Shown here one piece after another: positions 1-9,398 of a stretch of 36,055 nt of DNA. The translations under genes and the position numbers were made by a program. Source of the DNA: Moraxella bovis. Lineage in GTDB: Bacteria; Pseudomonadota; Gammaproteobacteria; Pseudomonadales; Moraxellaceae. The notes under the pieces were generated by a model. That model worked only from the letters and a program-made list of their open reading frames with translations, did not search any database and had not been told where the DNA came from. The stretch spans positions 1-36,055 of the forward strand of contig NZ_MUXV01000002.1 of NCBI RefSeq assembly GCF_002014975.1, in the 5' to 3' direction. Position 1 is the stretch's first letter. Each line of letters opens with the position of its first letter.

Positions 1-84
1 TTGGGGTTTGTGGGGTGTATTTTTACGCTTGAAAAAGCGACCGCCACCCCCATTTATTCCTAAATTCATCTATTTATTATTATC

Positions 85-414
85 ATGACCACCAAACTTA
101 CGAGTCTAAATATCGCCCCCACCGTAAACGCCAAACGCACCGAAATCCAAAACCCCGAGCTGTGGCAGTTCCCCATGGACTACCCCATGAGTATCATCGG
201 ACACGAAGGTGAGCATGACAGCCTACGCCATGAAGTCACGCTTATTTTGGCAGAGATTTTCCCTGATTTTGACACCGCCAGCATGGTCGTCCGCCCATCC
301 AAGACAGGACGATTTCACGCCCTGCGGGTCAATCTACACCTAACATCTGCCGATGAAGTCAATCGCCTATACACCGCTCTTGACAAAGCCAAAACAGTCA
401 AAACCGCTGTCTGA
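85..414 (+). CDS. DUF493 (YbeD-like) family protein
   Basis: This 109-residue protein matches the small DUF493/YbeD family, whose members are single alpha-beta domains with a ferredoxin-like fold, thought to have a regulatory role; the exact function is not established. The family hallmark FPMDYPMSIIG is at residues 29-39, followed by an acidic helix and a C-terminal strand and helix region. The length is slightly above the usual 85-100 residues because of about 25 extra N-terminal residues. The ATG at 85 is the only reasonable start; no clear Shine-Dalgarno sequence precedes it. A terminator follows at 434-463, so it is probably a single-gene unit ahead of sbcD. Family assignment is fairly secure; the role is unknown. 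Confidence 0.85.
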   Translation: MTTKLTSLNIAPTVNAKRTEIQNPELWQFPMDYPMSIIGHEGEHDSLRHEVTLILAEIFPDFDTASMVVRPSKTGRFHALRVNLHLTSADEVNRLYTALDKAKTVKTAV

Positions 415-433
415 CGATTTACATACATTTACC

Positions 434-463
434 AAAGACCGCCCGCAAGAGTTGGTCTTTTTT
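434..463 (+). terminator. Rho-independent terminator after the DUF493 gene
   Basis: AAAGACC (434-440) pairs with GGTCTTT (454-460) across a 13-base loop and is followed by further T residues. It lies 20 bases after the DUF493 stop codon. Confidence 0.6.
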
Positions 464-530
464 ATAAACTTTAAAACATCACAGCCCATTTATCTCATTT
501 GCTTTTGTCTTACTCATCGAAATAACCACC

Positions 531-1895
531 ATGCACACCATACCCCCCAAGTCCCCAACCGCCCTACGCATTTTACACACATCCGACTGGCACATCGGCA
601 AACGCCTGTTTAACCACACTCGATATGATGAATTTGAAGCCTTTTTAAACTGGTTACACACCGCCATCAGCACCCATGACGTGGACGCACTCATCGTGGC
701 AGGCGACATCTTTGACACCGCCACCCCCAGTAACAAAGCCCAAGAGCTGTATTATGACTTTTTGGGCAAAGTCGCCAAAAGCCCCTGCCAGCACGTCATC
801 ATCACCGCAGGCAACCACGACAGTCCCACCTTTTTGGACGCCCCCAAAGCCATTTTAAAAACACTGAACGTCCAAGTCGTCGGACAAGCCACCGCCGACA
901 TCCATGATGAAATACTGTTATTAAAAGACAAACCACAAGATGACTTAAAAAATAATTTAAAAGACAAATCACAAGACAACCCAAAAGACGACTCAAAAAT
1001 CAATTCAGACATCGTGCGTGCCATCGTCCTTGCCGTGCCTTATCTGCGTGACAAAGATGTCAGGACAGGCGGTAGTTTTGAGCTGACAGGACAGCGAGAC
1101 AGCGAGACCGCCCAAGGCATTGCCAAGCATTATCAAAGCCTTGCCGACCACGCCATCGCCCTAAGAGATAAACACCAAGCCAGCCCAAACCAGCCCCCCA
1201 TTCCCATCATCGCCACCGGTCATCTGTTTAGTGCAGGGGCGAGCGTGTCATCGGATGATGACGGCATGCGAAAAGAGACCTTTGTCGGCACACTCGGGCA
1301 ACTGCCTGCCAGTATTTTTGCCAATGACATCAACTATGTCGCCCTAGGACACATCCATGCCCCGCAAAAGGTTGCAGGACAAGATCGCATTTGCTATTGT
1401 GGCTCGCCGATTGCCATGGGCTTTGGTGAGATTGGTAAGGACAAAGAGGTCTTGATTGTTGATTTTGACCCCGTCACAGCGAACACGCCCCACATTCATG
1501 CCCTGACCGTACCCGTCTTTACCAAGCTAGTGAGACTACAAGGCGACACCGACAGCATTAAGCACGCCTTACGCCCCCTAATCGCCGAAAACCAAACCAT
1601 CTATGCCGAGATTATCTATGATGGGCAGGCGTTAGAGCCAAATTTTGCCAAAGACATCAAAGCCTTTTTGACAGACACCAAAGTCCTACCCCTAAACATC
1701 CAAAACAACACCCAACGCAGGCACGTCCTACAAAGCACCCATCATGGCGAGAACCTAAAACAGCTCACAACCATGGACGTGTTTGAGCGACTTTTAGACA
1801 GGAGAGCGGTGAGCAATGATGAAAAAGATGAGCTAAAAGTCGCCTATCAGCACATCATCCAAGCCATTCATGAGCAGGACGTGCAGGCGGACTGA
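531..1895 (+). CDS. sbcD: Exonuclease SbcCD, subunit D
   Basis: SbcD is the Mn-dependent phosphoesterase (Mre11-like) half of SbcCD, which opens DNA hairpins and degrades double-strand ends. The metallophosphatase motifs are in order: RILHTSDWHIG near residue 14, VAGDIFD near 57, AGNHDSP near 90 and ALGHIHAP near 272. At 454 residues it is longer than the roughly 400 of the E. coli protein. The excess is partly a lysine- and aspartate-rich insert at about residues 133-160, built from degenerate repeats of the type KDKxQDxxK. That insert is low-complexity and sits between the catalytic motifs. The start at 531 is the only in-frame ATG before the first motif; no Shine-Dalgarno sequence is obvious. 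sbcC follows after 112 bases, as expected for this pair. Confidence 0.95.
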   Translation: MHTIPPKSPTALRILHTSDWHIGKRLFNHTRYDEFEAFLNWLHTAISTHDVDALIVAGDIFDTATPSNKAQELYYDFLGKVAKSPCQHVIITAGNHDSPTFLDAPKAILKTLNVQVVGQATADIHDEILLLKDKPQDDLKNNLKDKSQDNPKDDSKINSDIVRAIVLAVPYLRDKDVRTGGSFELTGQRDSETAQGIAKHYQSLADHAIALRDKHQASPNQPPIPIIATGHLFSAGASVSSDDDGMRKETFVGTLGQLPASIFANDINYVALGHIHAPQKVAGQDRICYCGSPIAMGFGEIGKDKEVLIVDFDPVTANTPHIHALTVPVFTKLVRLQGDTDSIKHALRPLIAENQTIYAEIIYDGQALEPNFAKDIKAFLTDTKVLPLNIQNNTQRRHVLQSTHHGENLKQLTTMDVFERLLDRRAVSNDEKDELKVAYQHIIQAIHEQDVQAD

Positions 1896-2007
1896 CGGTG
1901 TATGGCTTGGCTTTTATCTTACTTATTTTTATCCGACTGATTTTTTACTCAATTTATTTTAAAGTCATTCTACCAATTTATTTTGCCATTTATTTATCCA
2001 AAATATC

Positions 2008-5000
2008 ATGAAAATACTTTCTTTATCATTTAGCAATCTTAACTCTTTAAAAGGCAACTGGCACATTGATTTTACCGATGACGCCTTTGTCAATGACGGG
2101 CTGTTTGCCATCACAGGACAGACAGGGGCAGGCAAGACGACGATACTAGACGCCATCTGCCTTGCCATCTATGGACAGACGCCAAGGATTAGCACCATCA
2201 GCAACACCCAAAACGAACTCATGAGCGTGGACAGAGGCGACTGCCACAGCGAAGTGGTGCTACTCATGAATGAGAGTACAGGCGATAAGCTCTATCGGTT
2301 CGGCTTTGAACAGCGACGGGCAAACAAAAAGCCCGACGGCAAGTTACAACCCATCAAACGCCAAATCAGCCTACTGACCGACCCATCCGATGACGGCACC
2401 ATCATCGAGACCAAGCCGAGCGTGTGCGATAAAAAAGCCATAGAAATCATGCACATGAACTTTGAGCAGTTTACCCGTTCGGTCATGCTTGCCCAAGGCA
2501 ATTTTTCCGCCTTTTTAAAAGCCGAAGCCAATGAAAAGGGCGAAATCCTACAACAAATCACTGGCACGCACATCTACGCCAAAATCAGCCAAAAAGCCTT
2601 TGATGTACATAAGCAAAAAAAGGAAGAGCTACACCAATTAGAGCAAAAAGTAGGCGACATCGATGTCATGGATGACGAGCATTTTTCTGCCTTGGAGCGA
2701 CGTATCAGCGATGATGGCGCTCGTCTTCGTGACACCCAAACTAGCCTGCAACGCCTAGATACCATCATCGGCTGGCACCAAAACCAAATCCAAGCCCAAG
2801 CTCACATCGCCAAGCACCAAGCGGACATTGTAACCGCCCAGACAGACATCCAAGCCTTTGACAAGTCGGCGATTCGCTTACGCCTTGCTAATCTGGCTCA
2901 TGAGCTATCGCCCATCTACCAAGAACTCACCCGTGAGTACCACACGCTAACCCACACCCACACCGCCCTTACCGAACTCCAAAACACCCTGCCCGAGCTA
3001 ATACAAGAACAGCAGAGTCGACAAGCACAAAAGGACAGTCATCATGGCACACTGACCGCCCACAAAGCCCAGTATAAACAAGCCCTGCCCCTGTTCAAAC
3101 AAGTGCGAACGCTAGATAACATCATCGCTCAGGACAAATCGGCAATCGACAAAATCAGCCACGCCATCACGAACGAGCAAACGATGATAGCTAATGCCAA
3201 GCAGGCGATATCAGAACTAAACAGTCAGCAGGATAAGCACCAAGCCACACTACACGCCATCAATGACCGCCATGAACACATGGCACATTATTCCGACATC
3301 AAGCAAGATGTGGGTGTGCTGTCGGGTCATGAACGTGAGCTTAGCACTGCTTTGGCACAGCTTCGTCAGCACACCCGAAAACTGCACGCCCAAACCGATG
3401 AGCTACACCAAAAAACCCAACAAATCAATGATAAACGAGATGAACTGCGAACCCAAAAAGAGCGGTTGGCTCAAATCGAACATGACCATCAAGCCCTTAT
3501 CGGACAAATCAGCGAGCTGTTACAAACATCGCTCATGTTATCTGATATTGATAATGACAAATTGGCGTATTATGGCACGCATTTTCAAGATAAGATTCAT
3601 CACATCAAAGAGCTGTCGCATTTGACTTATGCCCTTAGCCAGCATGCAGAGAGCCACAGACAGTTAAATGGACAACTTCATGAACTAAGCACTCGCCTGC
3701 ATGACAATGCCGAGCAAGAGCAAACCGCCCTATCTGCCATTTCTGCCCTAAACGAGCAAATCACCCAAGAGCAAAACACCCTAACTGCCCTAAAACAGCA
3801 TTATGACACCCAACAACAGCTCATCGCCCTAAAAGAACATCACGCCAAACTGACCGATAATGAACCCTGTCCGCTGTGTGGTTCATTAACGCACCCGTAC
3901 GCCCTTAACAACCCCTTTATCCATGATATTGATGATGGCACCAAAACCGCCATCACCCACACCACCCAAAAAATAGAAACGCATAAAGAAAACCTGCAAG
4001 CTCATAAAGAAATACTTGCCAATATCACCAGTGCAAAAGTGTATTATGGCGAGCAACAACAAACATTAACAGCACAAAAAAATGAAATCATCACAAATAT
4101 AAACCGTGATTATCAAACCATCATCGCACAGGAGATAATAAAAAACGTCCATCATGAATTACCCATGGCATTAGATGACAATTCGCCCAAGATAAAAGAA
4201 GTCATTAATACATTAAATGACATCATTCATCAAACATTAGCCCATTTAACTGGTAGTTATGATAACTATCATAAATTACAGCACGCTTTTACCCAAAAAA
4301 GCCAAGAGCTAAATAACTTACGCCAAAATCTTGACATCATCACCCAAGACGGTAAAGCCCTAAAAAATCACATCGAAATCATCACAGAACAAATACAAGA
4401 CACCAAATCCGCCATCGCTGATTATGAACAAAGCATTCATGAGCTTATCCATGCCATCACTGCCAAATTAGGGCGATATCAAAAAGGCATGGATATAAAC
4501 ATGGATAATGTTATTAATGTTATTAATGATATTAATGATATTAATGATATTAATGATATTAATGATATTAATAATGACAGCCACACATCATTATTAGCAA
4601 ATATTCATCAGCATATTGGCGAGCTAATCCAAATCAGCCAAGACCATGACAATTACCACGCCCAAAAACAGCAATTAGAATCCGAGCTAAGCCACATTCA
4701 AATTCATCTGACCAATCAAAGCAAACAATTAAATGACCATCAAGAAAAACTGCATGAATTAGAGCAAGAAAAAATATCCCTAACCCAGCACCACGACAGC
4801 CATATATCAGAGCGTGAAGCACTGTTTGGCACGGATAATGTCGATGACAAAGAAGCCATGCTACGCCAAGCGATAGATGAGAGCGAGCGGGCATTTCATG
4901 ACAGCCAAAAGAGTCATCAAAAGTCCCAGCAAGCCTTATTAAGTCTAAATGAAAAAATCAGCCATCATCAAAGCCACATTGCCACGCTTGATAAGCACAT

Positions 5001-5973
5001 TGATGAATTACAACATAAGTTTAATGAATCACTAACAGACAAAGGCTTTAAAGACACCGATGAATTTTTATCGGCATGCATGGATAATGATGAACGCTTA
5101 GCATTAGGGCAAACCGAGCAAAACTTACATTATGCCTTAAAACAAGCCCGTGATAATCTTAACTATTGGGAGCATAAACTAGATGACATCATGACTGCCA
5201 AGCCTGATGATAAAGTTTTGGCGGATATTTTAAAAGACATGGAGAAACAACATGAATCCAATACAACAAATGACAAATCGAAAAATATGACATTGGATGA
5301 ATTAAAACAATATAAAGAGCAATTACAAAGCCGTCATTATGAACAGCTGACCGCCTTTGGCGAGCAAAAACAGCTATTTATGAATGCCAAGGACAACAGA
5401 GAAAAGCACGGCTCTTTGATGAATTTAATCAGTCAAAAACAGCAGGATTTGGTCGTATGGGCAAAGCTTGATGAACTCATCGGCTCCAAAGAAGGCATTA
5501 AATACCGCAACTTCGTCCAAGGACTGACCTTGGAGCTTATGCTCCATCACGCCAATGATGTCCTTAGCAAAATGGACAGTCGCTATGTCCTAACTCATGG
5601 CGATGATAAGATCAACAAAAGCCTATTAGAGATAAATGTCATCGACACCGCCCAAGGCAGTGAGATTCGTAGCACCAAAAATCTCTCAGGGGGCGAGAGT
5701 TTTATTGTGTCATTAGCACTGGCAATGGGTTTATCACAAATGAGCAGTGAGAATGTCAGTATTAACTCATTGTTTTTGGATGAAGGCTTTGGCACATTAG
5801 ATGATGAGATATTGGACATTGCATTGTCGGTATTATCATCATTAAAAGATACAGGCAAGATGATAGGCATTATCTCACACGTCCAATCATTAAAAGAACG
5901 CATTCCCACCCAAATCCATGTCAAAAAAATTGCTAATGGCGAAAGCAGGTTATTAGGTTCGGGCGTGAGTTAG
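2008..5973 (+). CDS. sbcC: Exonuclease SbcCD, subunit C (SMC-like ATPase)
   Basis: SbcC is the Rad50-like ATPase that partners SbcD. A Walker A motif (GQTGAGKTT, residues 37-45) lies in the N-terminal half of the ATPase head. A long coiled coil rises to a zinc hook, CPLC at residues 621-624. A returning coiled coil leads to the signature NLSGGES (about 1225-1231) and Walker B with catalytic acid (SLFLDEGFG, D1258/E1259). The protein has 1321 residues against about 1050 in E. coli; the extra length is in the coiled-coil arms. The descending arm contains a 9-bp tandem repeat at 4510-4572, giving two VIN and five DIN units. This part of the gene is distinctly more AT-rich than either end. Assignment is secure. 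Confidence 0.95.
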   Translation: MKILSLSFSNLNSLKGNWHIDFTDDAFVNDGLFAITGQTGAGKTTILDAICLAIYGQTPRISTISNTQNELMSVDRGDCHSEVVLLMNESTGDKLYRFGFEQRRANKKPDGKLQPIKRQISLLTDPSDDGTIIETKPSVCDKKAIEIMHMNFEQFTRSVMLAQGNFSAFLKAEANEKGEILQQITGTHIYAKISQKAFDVHKQKKEELHQLEQKVGDIDVMDDEHFSALERRISDDGARLRDTQTSLQRLDTIIGWHQNQIQAQAHIAKHQADIVTAQTDIQAFDKSAIRLRLANLAHELSPIYQELTREYHTLTHTHTALTELQNTLPELIQEQQSRQAQKDSHHGTLTAHKAQYKQALPLFKQVRTLDNIIAQDKSAIDKISHAITNEQTMIANAKQAISELNSQQDKHQATLHAINDRHEHMAHYSDIKQDVGVLSGHERELSTALAQLRQHTRKLHAQTDELHQKTQQINDKRDELRTQKERLAQIEHDHQALIGQISELLQTSLMLSDIDNDKLAYYGTHFQDKIHHIKELSHLTYALSQHAESHRQLNGQLHELSTRLHDNAEQEQTALSAISALNEQITQEQNTLTALKQHYDTQQQLIALKEHHAKLTDNEPCPLCGSLTHPYALNNPFIHDIDDGTKTAITHTTQKIETHKENLQAHKEILANITSAKVYYGEQQQTLTAQKNEIITNINRDYQTIIAQEIIKNVHHELPMALDDNSPKIKEVINTLNDIIHQTLAHLTGSYDNYHKLQHAFTQKSQELNNLRQNLDIITQDGKALKNHIEIITEQIQDTKSAIADYEQSIHELIHAITAKLGRYQKGMDINMDNVINVINDINDINDINDINDINNDSHTSLLANIHQHIGELIQISQDHDNYHAQKQQLESELSHIQIHLTNQSKQLNDHQEKLHELEQEKISLTQHHDSHISEREALFGTDNVDDKEAMLRQAIDESERAFHDSQKSHQKSQQALLSLNEKISHHQSHIATLDKHIDELQHKFNESLTDKGFKDTDEFLSACMDNDERLALGQTEQNLHYALKQARDNLNYWEHKLDDIMTAKPDDKVLADILKDMEKQHESNTTNDKSKNMTLDELKQYKEQLQSRHYEQLTAFGEQKQLFMNAKDNREKHGSLMNLISQKQQDLVVWAKLDELIGSKEGIKYRNFVQGLTLELMLHHANDVLSKMDSRYVLTHGDDKINKSLLEINVIDTAQGSEIRSTKNLSGGESFIVSLALAMGLSQMSSENVSINSLFLDEGFGTLDDEILDIALSVLSSLKDTGKMIGIISHVQSLKERIPTQIHVKKIANGESRLLGSGVS
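4510..4572 (+). repeat. 9-bp tandem repeat (7 units) inside sbcC
   Basis: Seven consecutive 9-bp units occur: two GTTATTAAT followed by five GATATTAAT. Because the unit is three codons long, gain or loss keeps the frame and changes the protein by Val/Asp-Ile-Asn steps at residues 835-855. The last five units are identical, which implies recent expansion. Confidence 0.95.
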
Positions 5974-6044
5974 GTTTGGTATGATTTGGTGAATGATTTT
6001 AGTTATTATATTACCAAATAATTTATAACATTGGTGTTACCATT

Positions 6045-6607
6045 ATGAATTTCAAGAAATTTATCTTCGCTATTTTCATACTTACATATAGCGAAATCGC
6101 CCTTTCATCTGTTTGCAAACCACCAAATATATTTTATCATTTTTTTGAATTAGGTGCTCGTCTACCTGATGACACCAGCATCAATAAAGAAAGATATGAT
6201 AATTCAATTGTGTTTAATGTTTTATATAAAATACCCCGATTAGGATTGAGTTAGGTGGTAGATAAAATGGGAATATTTATACTATTTTGGGTAAGAATTT
6301 TGACAGAGAGATTTTACACAATCTGCCACCTATGTCATCTTATTTTGGCAATGGAAATGAAATATACAAATGGAGTATTGGTGAACAAAGGTTATCCGTA
6401 TCTATTTTTAGTACTGGTAATTCTAATGTAATGATTAACTACCAAGGAAGTGATGAACGGGAGAAACTCGGAGATGAGTTTATGTATTCTTTATTTTTAA
6501 TTTGTAAGCAGGATGAAGTCCCAAATATTGATCACTGCGTAACAATTAATGGCATAATAGATAAAATCCCTGTTAAAATCCCCACATCACCCTCTAATAG
6601 ACATTAA
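6045..6607 (+). pseudogene. Broken gene for a small secreted protein of unknown function
   Basis: I do not recognise the family. Two reading-frame pieces abut. The first (6045-6254, 69 residues) begins with a lysine-led hydrophobic signal peptide (about residues 1-22) and then a cysteine. The second runs in another frame from about 6264 to 6607. They can be joined: after the stop TAG at 6252-6254 the first frame continues as VVDK, and adding one A to the AAAA run at 6264-6267 gives VVDKNGNIYTILGKNFD, running straight into the second piece without another stop. One nonsense codon plus one missing base in a homopolymer therefore explain the break. The intact product would be about 187 residues. 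The region is AT-rich compared with its neighbours. The second piece also has a TTG at 6287 that could serve as a start, but this is less likely. Confidence 0.6.
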
Positions 6608-6696
6608 AAATCCAAAACAAATGGGCGTATTATATTGCCAAAATATTACCGCTATGTTAATATAAAACAAATCCACATTTTTATCAAGGAGTCCGC

Positions 6697-7731
6697 ATGG
6701 CAACCGCCCCAAAAAAGCAGTCCGCTACCAAATTTCGTGACGAATTCTCTGACACTCTCTCTCGCCTAGAAGAGTTGGTTGAACACGCCAGTGCTGATGA
6801 TTTGACCCAAATTGGGGTTCGCTTGGCAGAGTACTTGCCTACCACCAATGTCGCCCATCAGTTAAGTAGCGAGCTGGGTGCAAGCAAATCCAAAGACACC
6901 GAGCTTGCCCCCAACTGGCGTGAAGGCGGTTATCCTTATAAGCATCGCATGAGCCGTAAAAACTACGAAGCTCAAAAGTACAAATTACAAATTGAACTTC
7001 TAAAACTACAACGCCACGTCAAAGAAACAGGACAAAAAATTGTCATCCTTTTTGAAGGGCGTGACGCCGCTGGTAAAGGCGGTACCATCAAACGCTTTAT
7101 GGAGCACCTAAACCCCCGTGGCGCTAGGGTTGTCGCCCTAGAAAAGCCGACCGAGACCGAACGTGGACAATGGTATTTTCAGCGTTATGTGCAGACTCTA
7201 CCCACCGCAGGCGAGATAGTGCTGTATGACCGTTCGTGGTACAACCGTGCTGTGGTCGAGCGTGTTATGGGCTTTTGCAGTGATGATGAATATCACATCT
7301 TTATGGAGCAGGTGCCTGCCTTTGAAAAACACCTGACCCAGTCAGGCGTTACGCTCATCAAGTTTTGGTTCTCGGTAAGCCGTGAAGAGCAAAAAGTGCG
7401 TTTCTCTCGCCGTGAGCATGACCCCCTAAAACAGTGGAAACTCTCGCCTGTGGACAAAGCGTCCCTTGACAAATGGGACGACTACACCATCGCCAAAGAA
7501 GCGATGTTCTTTGAGACCGACACGAGCGAATCGCCATGGATTGTCATCAAATCCGACTGTAAAAAACGTGCCAGACTCAACGCCATGCGTTATGTCCTAA
7601 ACAAGCTGGACTATGCCGACAAAGACGACTCACAGATTGGCAACATTGACCCGCTCATCGTGGGGCGTGCAGGGGCGTTGTACGAGACTGACGAGCATAA
7701 GGATGTAAGCAAGCGACCCACCAAAAAATAA
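6697..7731 (+). CDS. ppk2: Polyphosphate kinase 2 family protein (class I PPK2)
   Basis: PPK2 enzymes move the terminal phosphate between inorganic polyphosphate and nucleotides; class I members usually phosphorylate nucleoside diphosphates. The 344-residue protein has the P-loop FEGRDAAGKGGT (residues 119-130), a following EKPT-type segment and the Walker B/lid region LYDRSWYNRA (176-185). About 85 N-terminal residues precede the usual start of the core domain. The ATG at 6697 follows a good AAGGAG Shine-Dalgarno sequence about 8 bases upstream. It appears monocistronic. The PPK2 family is clear; substrate preference cannot be read reliably from sequence. Confidence 0.93.
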   Translation: MATAPKKQSATKFRDEFSDTLSRLEELVEHASADDLTQIGVRLAEYLPTTNVAHQLSSELGASKSKDTELAPNWREGGYPYKHRMSRKNYEAQKYKLQIELLKLQRHVKETGQKIVILFEGRDAAGKGGTIKRFMEHLNPRGARVVALEKPTETERGQWYFQRYVQTLPTAGEIVLYDRSWYNRAVVERVMGFCSDDEYHIFMEQVPAFEKHLTQSGVTLIKFWFSVSREEQKVRFSRREHDPLKQWKLSPVDKASLDKWDDYTIAKEAMFFETDTSESPWIVIKSDCKKRARLNAMRYVLNKLDYADKDDSQIGNIDPLIVGRAGALYETDEHKDVSKRPTKK

Positions 7732-7748
7732 GCTCCACACCAAGCCAT

Positions 7749-7795
7749 CTGCCCCACTTATCAGACTTATCAATCCATCAGGGGCAGGCGGTTTT
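7749..7795 (+). terminator. Possible terminator after ppk2
   Basis: CTGCCCC (7749-7755) can pair with GGGGCAG (7781-7787), followed by CGGTTTTT. The loop is long (25 bases), so this is a weak call. Confidence 0.3.
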
Positions 7796-7853
7796 TGGGT
7801 AATGCCATCGGCAAATCTCATATCATAAAATCCTACCCCAAGCACACTACACC

Positions 7854-8524
7854 ATGCCCCTACTCACCGCCACCGCCCTATCCTACCATACCCCAGACCG
7901 TACCTTGCTTGACAACGTGTCTTTTGCCTTACATCATGGGCAAAAAGTCGCTCTGGTCGGTGGCTCTGGCTCTAGTAAATCGGTGTTATTACAAGCCTTA
8001 GCCGATTTGTTGCCTTTGGATAGTGCTATTACTGATAGGATTATGTTAAATAAAAATGGGAAACTAACATCCCTTAGTCAAATCCCCGACCCGATTATCG
8101 CTCTGCTGTTGCCTTATTTCATCAAACGCCTAGCCTATCGGACGGCACGGTGCTTGACCATCTAACCGGTCCCTTTGGTTTTAAATACCACCAAAACAAA
8201 AAATTTGATAAAGATTGGCATTTACAACAGCTTACCACGCTTGGTAAACATGACAATTTTATCGACCAATCAATCCATGAGCTGTCAGGGGGCGAACGCC
8301 AAATCGTGAGTTTTTTGCGGACGTTGCAATTTAACCCAGCAATTGCCCCATTTGACGAGACCACGTCCGCCCTTGGTGATGAGACGGCACATTTGCTCAT
8401 GAGACTCGTGCTAGATTGGCATGATGATACCAAAGCCTTGATTTGGGTTACGCACACGCCAAGCGAACAACAAGCGTTGGGGGCGGATTTGTGGCGTATG
8501 GATAATGGTGTGTTGGCGGTGTAA
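7854..8524 (+). pseudogene. fetA: Decayed ABC transporter ATPase, FetA (YbbL) type
   Basis: Together with the downstream permease this matches FetAB/YbbLM, an ABC exporter linked in E. coli to iron homeostasis. The coding sequence is split. The first part (from 7854) runs to about 8090, and the rest, ending at 8524, is in another frame. One extra base in the CCC run at 8090-8092 restores a continuous reading with YRSAVALFHQTPSLSDG, the expected Q-loop region. Further damage is visible. The Walker A reads GGSGSSKS, with Ser41 (AGT at 7974) where the invariant Gly before Lys is expected. Walker B reads IAPFDE, with Pro in the hydrophobic strand. The D-loop has SALG instead of SALD. The signature LSGGERQ is intact. 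Several independent lesions favour true decay over a single sequencing error. Confidence 0.8.
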
Positions 8525-8527
8525 ATT

Positions 8528-9397
8528 ATGGCAATCACACTTACCCTAACCGACATCACCCTAGCCAGCACCCTACTGCTTATCACGATAGGCGTGTCGG
8601 CATACCTGCGACTTCGCTTGACAGGCACACTCATCATGGCAGGGGTGCGGACGGTCGTGCAGTTGTCCATGATTGGGCTGATTTTGGCATGGGTGTTCGC
8701 TCGGGAGAGTGCGTGGCAGGTGCTTGCGATTTTAACCATCATGACACTCATCGCAAGCCACTCGGCAAAAGGTCGGGTCAAACACCCCTACAAGGGCTTA
8801 CTGTCTGATAGTATCATCTCGCTATCGGTTGCCACGGGTGTGGTTACGCTGATTGCCATGACACTCATTTTAAAGGTGTCGCCTTGGTATCGCCCCCAGT
8901 ATATCATACCGATTTTGAGGCTGATTTTGGGCAATTCTTTGACCGCCATATCCTTAACAACCAACGAACTTGTGAACGCCATGCACGACAAGCAAGCCCT
9001 TATCAAATCTCGCCTATCGCTGTCGGCTACCCCCTTTGAAGCGGTGCATGAGCTTGTCAAATCGGCGGTGCTAAATGGCCTAACCCCAACCGTCAATTCC
9101 ATGCTCGTGGTCGGACTGGTAAGCCTACCAGGGATGATGACAGGGCAAATACTGGCAGGGGCTGACCCTACACAGGCGGTACGCTATCAGATTGTTACCA
9201 TGTTTTTTGTCTGTGGGGGCAGTACACTGGCGTGTACGCTGTCGGCGGGGCTGGTGGTTCGGCGGTTTTTTGATGAGCGTGGGCGGTTTGTAATCACAGA
9301 ACAGCTTACACAAGATTATTATTACCAAAACCACCAAGCAAGGTGGTTTTATTTTTGGGCGTTTTATGTTAAATTAAGATTTTTATCACACATCTGA
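8528..9397 (+). CDS. fetB: ABC transporter permease, FetB (YbbM) type
   Basis: This is a membrane protein of the UPF0014/FetB family, partner of the ATPase just upstream (3-base gap). Conserved segments include VRTVVQL near residue 41, ILGNSLTAISL, and the family block SMLVVGLVSLPGMMTGQIL followed by GADPTQAVRYQIV. Several hydrophobic helices span the protein. It is 289 residues against about 260 in E. coli. The last 25-30 residues are encoded by a hairpin that looks like the gene's own terminator (9327-9350), so the natural stop may have been lost. With the ATPase broken, the exporter is probably not functional even though this frame is open. Confidence 0.85.
   Translation: MAITLTLTDITLASTLLLITIGVSAYLRLRLTGTLIMAGVRTVVQLSMIGLILAWVFARESAWQVLAILTIMTLIASHSAKGRVKHPYKGLLSDSIISLSVATGVVTLIAMTLILKVSPWYRPQYIIPILRLILGNSLTAISLTTNELVNAMHDKQALIKSRLSLSATPFEAVHELVKSAVLNGLTPTVNSMLVVGLVSLPGMMTGQILAGADPTQAVRYQIVTMFFVCGGSTLACTLSAGLVVRRFFDERGRFVITEQLTQDYYYQNHQARWFYFWAFYVKLRFLSHI
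9327..9356 (+). terminator. Terminator-like hairpin overlapping the fetB 3' end
   Basis: AAAACCACC (9327-9335) pairs perfectly with GGTGGTTTT (9342-9350) across a 6-base loop, followed by ATTTTT. It lies inside the open fetB frame, about 47 bases before its stop. Confidence 0.6.
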
Positions 9398-9398
9398 C

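Noticed and set aside
8122..8781. A 219-codon open frame on the minus strand
   Set aside because: It lies antisense to fetA and fetB, lacks any recognisable motif and has a composition expected of a shadow frame.
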